Assembly (NCBI RefSeq): GCF_003057875.1
Contig: NZ_PYXZ01000007.1
Span: forward strand, 193,999 to 257,998
Direction: 5' to 3'
DNA length: 64,000 nt
Source: Nocardioides currus
GTDB lineage: Bacteria; Actinomycetota; Actinomycetes; Propionibacteriales; Nocardioidaceae
In this document: positions 60,433 to 64,000 of the stretch, in pieces
Position numbering within the stretch: position 1 is the first letter of the stretch
How the letters are laid out: every line of letters starts with the position of its first letter
Notes under the pieces: model-generated
Told to the model about the DNA's origin: nothing
What the model saw: only the letters and a program-made list of their open reading frames with translations
Databases searched by the model: none
Program-made: the position numbers and the translations under genes

Positions 60433-60867
60433 ATGGCCGAGAACACCCGCCTCTTCCACGCGACCCCCGAGCAGGTCTGGGACGTCCTGAGCGACGGATG
60501 GGTCTATCCCGTCTGGGTCGTCGGCGCGGCCCGCATGCGCGAGGTCGACGACACCTGGCCGGCCGTCGGCAGCAAGCTGCACCACTCCGTCGGCCCGTGG
60601 CCGCTACTGATCGACGACACCACCGAGGTGATCGCCTCGACACCCGGCCGCTCGCTGACCCTGCGCGCCCGCGCCTGGCCCATCGGCGAGGCCGAGGTGA
60701 CGATCCGGCTGGACTCGCTGGGCGCCGAGACCGAGGTCCACATCGAGGAGGAGCCCTTGTCCGGACCGGGGGCGCTCATCCCACCGCCCGTGCGCGGGAT
60801 GAGCCTGCGGTGGCGCAACACCGAGACCCTGCGCCGCCTCGCCTACATCGCCGAGGGCAAGGCGTGA
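60433..60867 (+). CDS. SRPBCC-family protein (second copy type)
   Basis: A 144-aa START-like protein beginning MAENTRLFHATPEQVWDVLSDGWVYPVW, with an IIGAxRxR-like segment (VVGAARMREVDDTWPAVGSKLHHSVG). It lies 35 bp after the hemerythrin gene with an AGAGGA ribosome-binding site, and its stop overlaps the next GTG. It may bind a hydrophobic ligand shared with the adjacent desaturase-like enzyme. Confidence 0.85.
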   Translation: MAENTRLFHATPEQVWDVLSDGWVYPVWVVGAARMREVDDTWPAVGSKLHHSVGPWPLLIDDTTEVIASTPGRSLTLRARAWPIGEAEVTIRLDSLGAETEVHIEEEPLSGPGALIPPPVRGMSLRWRNTETLRRLAYIAEGKA

Positions 60868-61805
60868 CGTCACCTCGAGTGGTGCTGGTGACCGGCGCCT
60901 CCAGCGGCATCGGTGAGGCCACCTCGCGAGCGGCCGCCTCCCGCGGCGACCACGTGGTGCTGCTGGCGCGCGGTCGCGAGAGCCTGGAGCGGGTCGCCGC
61001 CGACTGCGACGCCCTCGGTGCCGCCTCCACCCTGGTCGTGCCGGCCGACGTCTCCGACGACGCGGCCGTCAGCGAGGCCGTCGCCACGACGATGGAGCGA
61101 CACCAGCGGCTGGACGTCGTCGTGGGCTGCGCCGGTGTCGTCGCCTACGGCCGCCTCGAGGAGGTCCCGGTCGACGTGTTCGACCAGGTGCTCGCCACCA
61201 ACCTCCACGGGTCGACCAACCTCGCGCGCCACGTGCTGCCCGTCCTGCGGGACCAGGGCGGCGGCAGCATGGTGCTCGTCGGGTCGCTCATCGGCCACCT
61301 CGCCGTCCCCGACATGGGGGCCTACGCGCTGAGCAAGTGGGGCGTGCGCGCCCTCGTGCGACAGTTGCGTGTGGACAACCGCGACCGACCGGGCATCAGG
61401 TTCGGCTACGTCGCCCCCGGCGGCGTCGACACCCCGATCTACCGTCAGGCAGCGACGTACGGCGACTCCGTCGGCCGGCCGCCGTTCCCGGTGGCCTCCC
61501 CCGAGCGGGTGGCCCGGCGCGTCCTCGCGATTGCCGACCGTCCGTGGCTGCCGAGCCAGGTGGGCCCGGCCAACGACGTGATCCGGTTCGGCTTCACCGC
61601 CCTGCCCTGGGTCTACGACCGACTCGTCAACCCGCTGTTCCGGGTCGTCGCCCAGGACCTCGTCGCGCCCGTGGTCCGCGGACCGGGCAACGTGCTGGCG
61701 TCCGACCAACGGCTCAACGGACTGCGCGGAGACCAGGGCAACGCGCTCGTCGGCGTCGCGCGCAACCTCCAAGCTGTCGTCCGGCGCCGCCGGAGCGGGT
61801 CGTGA
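60864..61805 (+). CDS. Short-chain dehydrogenase/reductase
   Basis: A 313-aa SDR: cofactor motif VTGASSGIGEATSR, NAG-equivalent VVGCAGVVAYG, catalytic Ser (VLVGSLIGHLA) and Tyr-x3-Lys in AYALSKWG. The C-terminal extension of about 60 residues is hydrophobic and may sit at the membrane. GTG overlaps the SRPBCC stop. Substrate unknown, probably lipophilic. Confidence 0.88.
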   Translation: MTSPRVVLVTGASSGIGEATSRAAASRGDHVVLLARGRESLERVAADCDALGAASTLVVPADVSDDAAVSEAVATTMERHQRLDVVVGCAGVVAYGRLEEVPVDVFDQVLATNLHGSTNLARHVLPVLRDQGGGSMVLVGSLIGHLAVPDMGAYALSKWGVRALVRQLRVDNRDRPGIRFGYVAPGGVDTPIYRQAATYGDSVGRPPFPVASPERVARRVLAIADRPWLPSQVGPANDVIRFGFTALPWVYDRLVNPLFRVVAQDLVAPVVRGPGNVLASDQRLNGLRGDQGNALVGVARNLQAVVRRRRSGS

Positions 61806-63391
61806 GCTGGGACGCGATCGTCGTCGGCGCCGGTCCCAACGGGCTGGTCGCCGCCAACCGCCTGCTCGACGCCGGCTGGTCGGTGCTGCTGCTGGAGGCC
61901 CAGCCCGACGTCGGGGGGGCCGTCCGCAGCGACCGCGAGCTGCACCCCGACTTCGTCCACGACACCTTCAGCGCGTTCTACCCCCTCGCCGCGTCGTCGC
62001 CGACGATCGCGTCCTTCGACCTCGAGCAGCACGGCCTCGAGTGGACGCACGCACCGTCCGTGCTCGGGCACCCGCTGCCCGACGGCAGCTGGGCCGTCCT
62101 GCACCGTGACCGGGACCGGACCGCGGCGGGTCTCGACGACCTGCACCCGGGCGACGGCGAGGCCTGGCTGCGGCTCTGCGCCGAGTGGGACCGCGTCGGC
62201 CCGCACCTGATCGGGGCCCTCCTGACCCCCTTCCCGCCGGTGCGCCACGGCCTCGGGATGCTCGCCGCGTTGCGGCACGTGGGCGGGCTCGACTTCGTGA
62301 AGACGCTGCTGACCCCCGTCACCGAGCTCACGAGCGAGCGCTTCGGCGGCGAGGGCGCCCGCATGCTCATCGCCGGCAACGCTGCCCACGCGGACATCCC
62401 GCTCGACTCCCCCGGCTCGGGTCTCATGGGCCTGCTGCTGGCGATGATGGGCCAGGACGTCGGGTTCCCCGTCCCCCGCGGCGGTGCGGGCGAGCTCACC
62501 CAGTCGCTCGCGCGGCGCTTCCGCGCCAACGGCGGCGAGCTCCGGACCGGCGCCGAGGTGGTGGAGGTGCTCGTGTCCGACGGCCGCGCCTCGGGGGTGC
62601 GGACCGGTGACGGCGAGCGCCACGCCGCCCGCCGCGCCGTCGTCGCCGACGTGCTGGCGCCCACGCTGTACACGAAGCTCCTCGACCCGGCCCACGTCCC
62701 CGATCGCGTACGCCGCTCGCTGCGCGCCTTCGTCCTCGACCCCGGCACGGTCAAGGTGGACTTCGCACTGAGCGGGCCGATCCCGTGGACCAACGGCCCG
62801 GCGCTGGCCAGCGGCACGGTGCACGTCGCCGACGACGTGCGCGACATGGCGCTGGCCATGAGCCAGGTGCAGGCGGGCGCCGTCCCGGCCGCGCCGTTCA
62901 TGCTGACCGGCCAGATGACGACCAGCGACTCCACCCGCTCGCCGGCGGGGACCGAGTCGTTCTGGGCCTACGCCCACGTCCCGCAGCGCACGGTTCGCGA
63001 CGCCGGGGACGACGGCATCCGGGGCGTGTGGGACCACGACGACTGCGAGCGCTACGCCGACCGCATGCAGGCGCGCCTCGAGCAGCGTGCCCCCGGCTTC
63101 GGCTCGACGGTGATGTCGCGCCGCGTGCTCGGGCCGCGCGAGCTCGAGGCCCGCGACGCCAACCTCGTCGGCGGCGCCCTCAACGGCGGCACCGCCCAGC
63201 TCCACCAGCAGCTGGTGTTCCGGCCCGTGCCCGGCCTCGGCCGGGCCGAGACGCCGGTCCGGGGGCTCTACCTCGGGTCCGCCTCTGCTCACCCCGGAGG
63301 CGGGGTGCACGGCGCCTGCGGGGACAACGCGGCGCGAGCCGCACTCGCCCACGCGCGGGTCGACGCCGTGCTGCCGTGGCGGAAGTCCTAG
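61802..63391 (+). CDS. Phytoene-desaturase-like FAD oxidoreductase (COG1233)
   Basis: A 529-aa flavoprotein. The N-terminal FAD motif VVGAGPNGLVAANRLLDAG is followed by the EAQPDVGGAVRS segment; the C-terminus GLYLGSASAHPGGGVHGACGDNAARAAL is the FAD-closing motif of carotenoid-type desaturases/isomerases. No phytoene synthase or geranylgeranyl diphosphate synthase is in this window, so the substrate may not be a carotenoid. GTG overlaps the SDR stop. Confidence 0.87.
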   Translation: MSWDAIVVGAGPNGLVAANRLLDAGWSVLLLEAQPDVGGAVRSDRELHPDFVHDTFSAFYPLAASSPTIASFDLEQHGLEWTHAPSVLGHPLPDGSWAVLHRDRDRTAAGLDDLHPGDGEAWLRLCAEWDRVGPHLIGALLTPFPPVRHGLGMLAALRHVGGLDFVKTLLTPVTELTSERFGGEGARMLIAGNAAHADIPLDSPGSGLMGLLLAMMGQDVGFPVPRGGAGELTQSLARRFRANGGELRTGAEVVEVLVSDGRASGVRTGDGERHAARRAVVADVLAPTLYTKLLDPAHVPDRVRRSLRAFVLDPGTVKVDFALSGPIPWTNGPALASGTVHVADDVRDMALAMSQVQAGAVPAAPFMLTGQMTTSDSTRSPAGTESFWAYAHVPQRTVRDAGDDGIRGVWDHDDCERYADRMQARLEQRAPGFGSTVMSRRVLGPRELEARDANLVGGALNGGTAQLHQQLVFRPVPGLGRAETPVRGLYLGSASAHPGGGVHGACGDNAARAALAHARVDAVLPWRKS

Positions 63392-63398
63392 CGGGACC

Positions 63399-63662
63399 TC
63401 AGGACTGGCCCGCGCTCCGCGAGCGCTCCCGCAGCCAACGGGTCGTCCCGGTCGCCATCCCCCGCGACTTGGGGGCCTCGACCACCGGCACCACGATCAA
63501 CGCCGACCCGTCGGGCAGGGACCACTTGAGGGCGTGGTAGACCGCGGACAGCGACTCGGTGCTCTCGAGCGCCAGCAGGCCGGGAGCGATCTGCCGCGCC
63601 TCGACCCACGGCCCGTCGAGGTCCTGCGGTGGGTGCTCGGTCCACGCGAGGAACGCCGTCAC
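63399..63662 (-). CDS. Hypothetical 87-aa protein
   Basis: The longest start is GTG at 63662 and no ribosome-binding site is visible, so the true start is uncertain. The protein has a compact hydrophobic core (LALESTESLSAVYHALKWSL, ALIVVPVVEAP) and a basic tail. No cysteines or membrane helix, and no family recognised. It converges with the desaturase-like gene 7 bp away and lies 13 bp after the stop of the next unknown reading frame on its strand. Confidence 0.45.
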   Translation of the reverse strand: MTAFLAWTEHPPQDLDGPWVEARQIAPGLLALESTESLSAVYHALKWSLPDGSALIVVPVVEAPKSRGMATGTTRWLRERSRSAGQS

Positions 63663-63675
63663 GGGAGGACCACCG

Positions 63676-64000
63676 TCACGCTCGGCTGTGACGACGTTCG
63701 TCCACGACGAGCGCCACGGCGTTGACGACGCCGTACCCCAGAGCGGTGGCGACGGCCTTCTTCCGCGAGGAGCTCGACGACGCCGTGGCCCCCAGGGTCG
63801 CAGCGTCCGTCAGGTCACCCGCCAGCCGAAGCAGCGCGCCGGTGCGCGCACCCTGCCGGCCGCCGAGCAGCGTCAGGACCGAGATCGGGACGTCTCGCCC
63901 CGCATAGGTGTAGGCGAGCCGGGCCACGGGGCGGCTCCAGGCTCCCGGATCGTCGAGCTGGTCACGCAGCGCGTCGGGGTGGGTGATCACCCACGCGCTG
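63676..64000 (-). CDS. Hypothetical protein, N-terminus outside the window (partial)
   Basis: The frame is open from base 64000 to TGA at 63676-63678. A GTG at 63990 could be the start, but the codons before it (Ser-Ala-Trp) continue the pattern, so the gene probably extends further. The visible part is soluble at first (WVITHPDALRDQLDDPGAW) and Ala/Gly-rich later, with a Ser run. No family recognised. Confidence 0.4.
   Translation of the reverse strand, partial: SAWVITHPDALRDQLDDPGAWSRPVARLAYTYAGRDVPISVLTLLGGRQGARTGALLRLAGDLTDAATLGATASSSSSRKKAVATALGYGVVNAVALVVDERRHSRA

Noticed and set aside
61802..63391. Carotenoid biosynthesis cluster
   Set aside because: Only a desaturase-like protein and an IPP isomerase are present. 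There is no phytoene synthase, lycopene cyclase or prenyl diphosphate synthase in the window.

Overview
The window is very GC-rich, actinobacterial chromosomal DNA, most like the Nocardioides/Propionibacteriales group. The grounds are gene order (relA, apt, secF/secD/yajC, ruvBAC, yebC, pdxT, pdxS, pgsA, HIT, thrS), many GTG starts, apparently leaderless genes with TANNNT boxes just before the start codon, an F420-type oxidoreductase, an IdeR/DtxR-like iron box and a LexA box of the CGAAC-N4-GTTCG type. No tRNA, rRNA, CRISPR array, insertion sequence or prophage was seen, and no stretch over 300 bases lacks a gene.

Region 1 (1-19.1 kb) is the conserved housekeeping block. It holds stringent response (relA), purine salvage (apt), Sec export accessories (secD, secF, yajC), SOS-controlled Holliday-junction repair (ruvCAB), pyridoxal phosphate synthesis (pdxS, pdxT), a phosphatidylinositol-phosphate-synthase-like gene beside an inositol-monophosphatase-like gene, a HIT phosphorylase-like gene and thrS. 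Accessory genes have been inserted: a serine hydrolase, a carboxyethyl-ornithine-synthase-like dehydrogenase and a GNAT-LOG fusion.

Region 2 (19.2-30 kb) has a phenylacetate-CoA-ligase-like gene, then a galactoside locus (ABC binding protein and two permeases without an ATPase, GH42 beta-galactosidase, DeoR regulator, GH36 alpha-galactosidase), a frameshifted HAD gene and a small ClpX-type zinc-finger protein.

Region 3 (30-46.2 kb) carries regulated accessory modules. These are an ABC exporter behind an iron box, an SMR pump with a TetR regulator and twin palindromes, a compact cobalamin riboswitch in front of an uncharacterised 98-aa protein, a reductase/TetR pair, a fatty-acid oxidation pair with its TetR regulator and a perfect operator, a CDF metal transporter, an MFS transporter with a formylglycine-generating enzyme, and a glycolate/glyoxylate divergon (glcD versus glcB-glcG).

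Region 4 (46.2-63.4 kb) is the most interesting part. At least seven start regions carry the pattern CATG, 14-15 nt, GGGTAC, resembling Streptomyces sigma-B-type promoters. Twice two such promoters lie back to back and share one central CATG. They appear to drive a small Pro-rich protein; an acyl-CoA-dehydrogenase-like / PIG-L-methyltransferase / glycosyltransferase operon; an eight-gene operon built around a type III polyketide synthase with UbiA prenyltransferase, geranylgeranyl-reductase-like protein, ICMT-like methyltransferase, flavin hydroxylase and IPP isomerase; and a zinc alcohol dehydrogenase opposite a hemerythrin-SRPBCC-SDR-desaturase operon. The polyketide operon looks like a prenylated phenolic lipid or quinone pathway under stress-type control. 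The last 600 bases hold two unrecognised reading frames, one running off the window.
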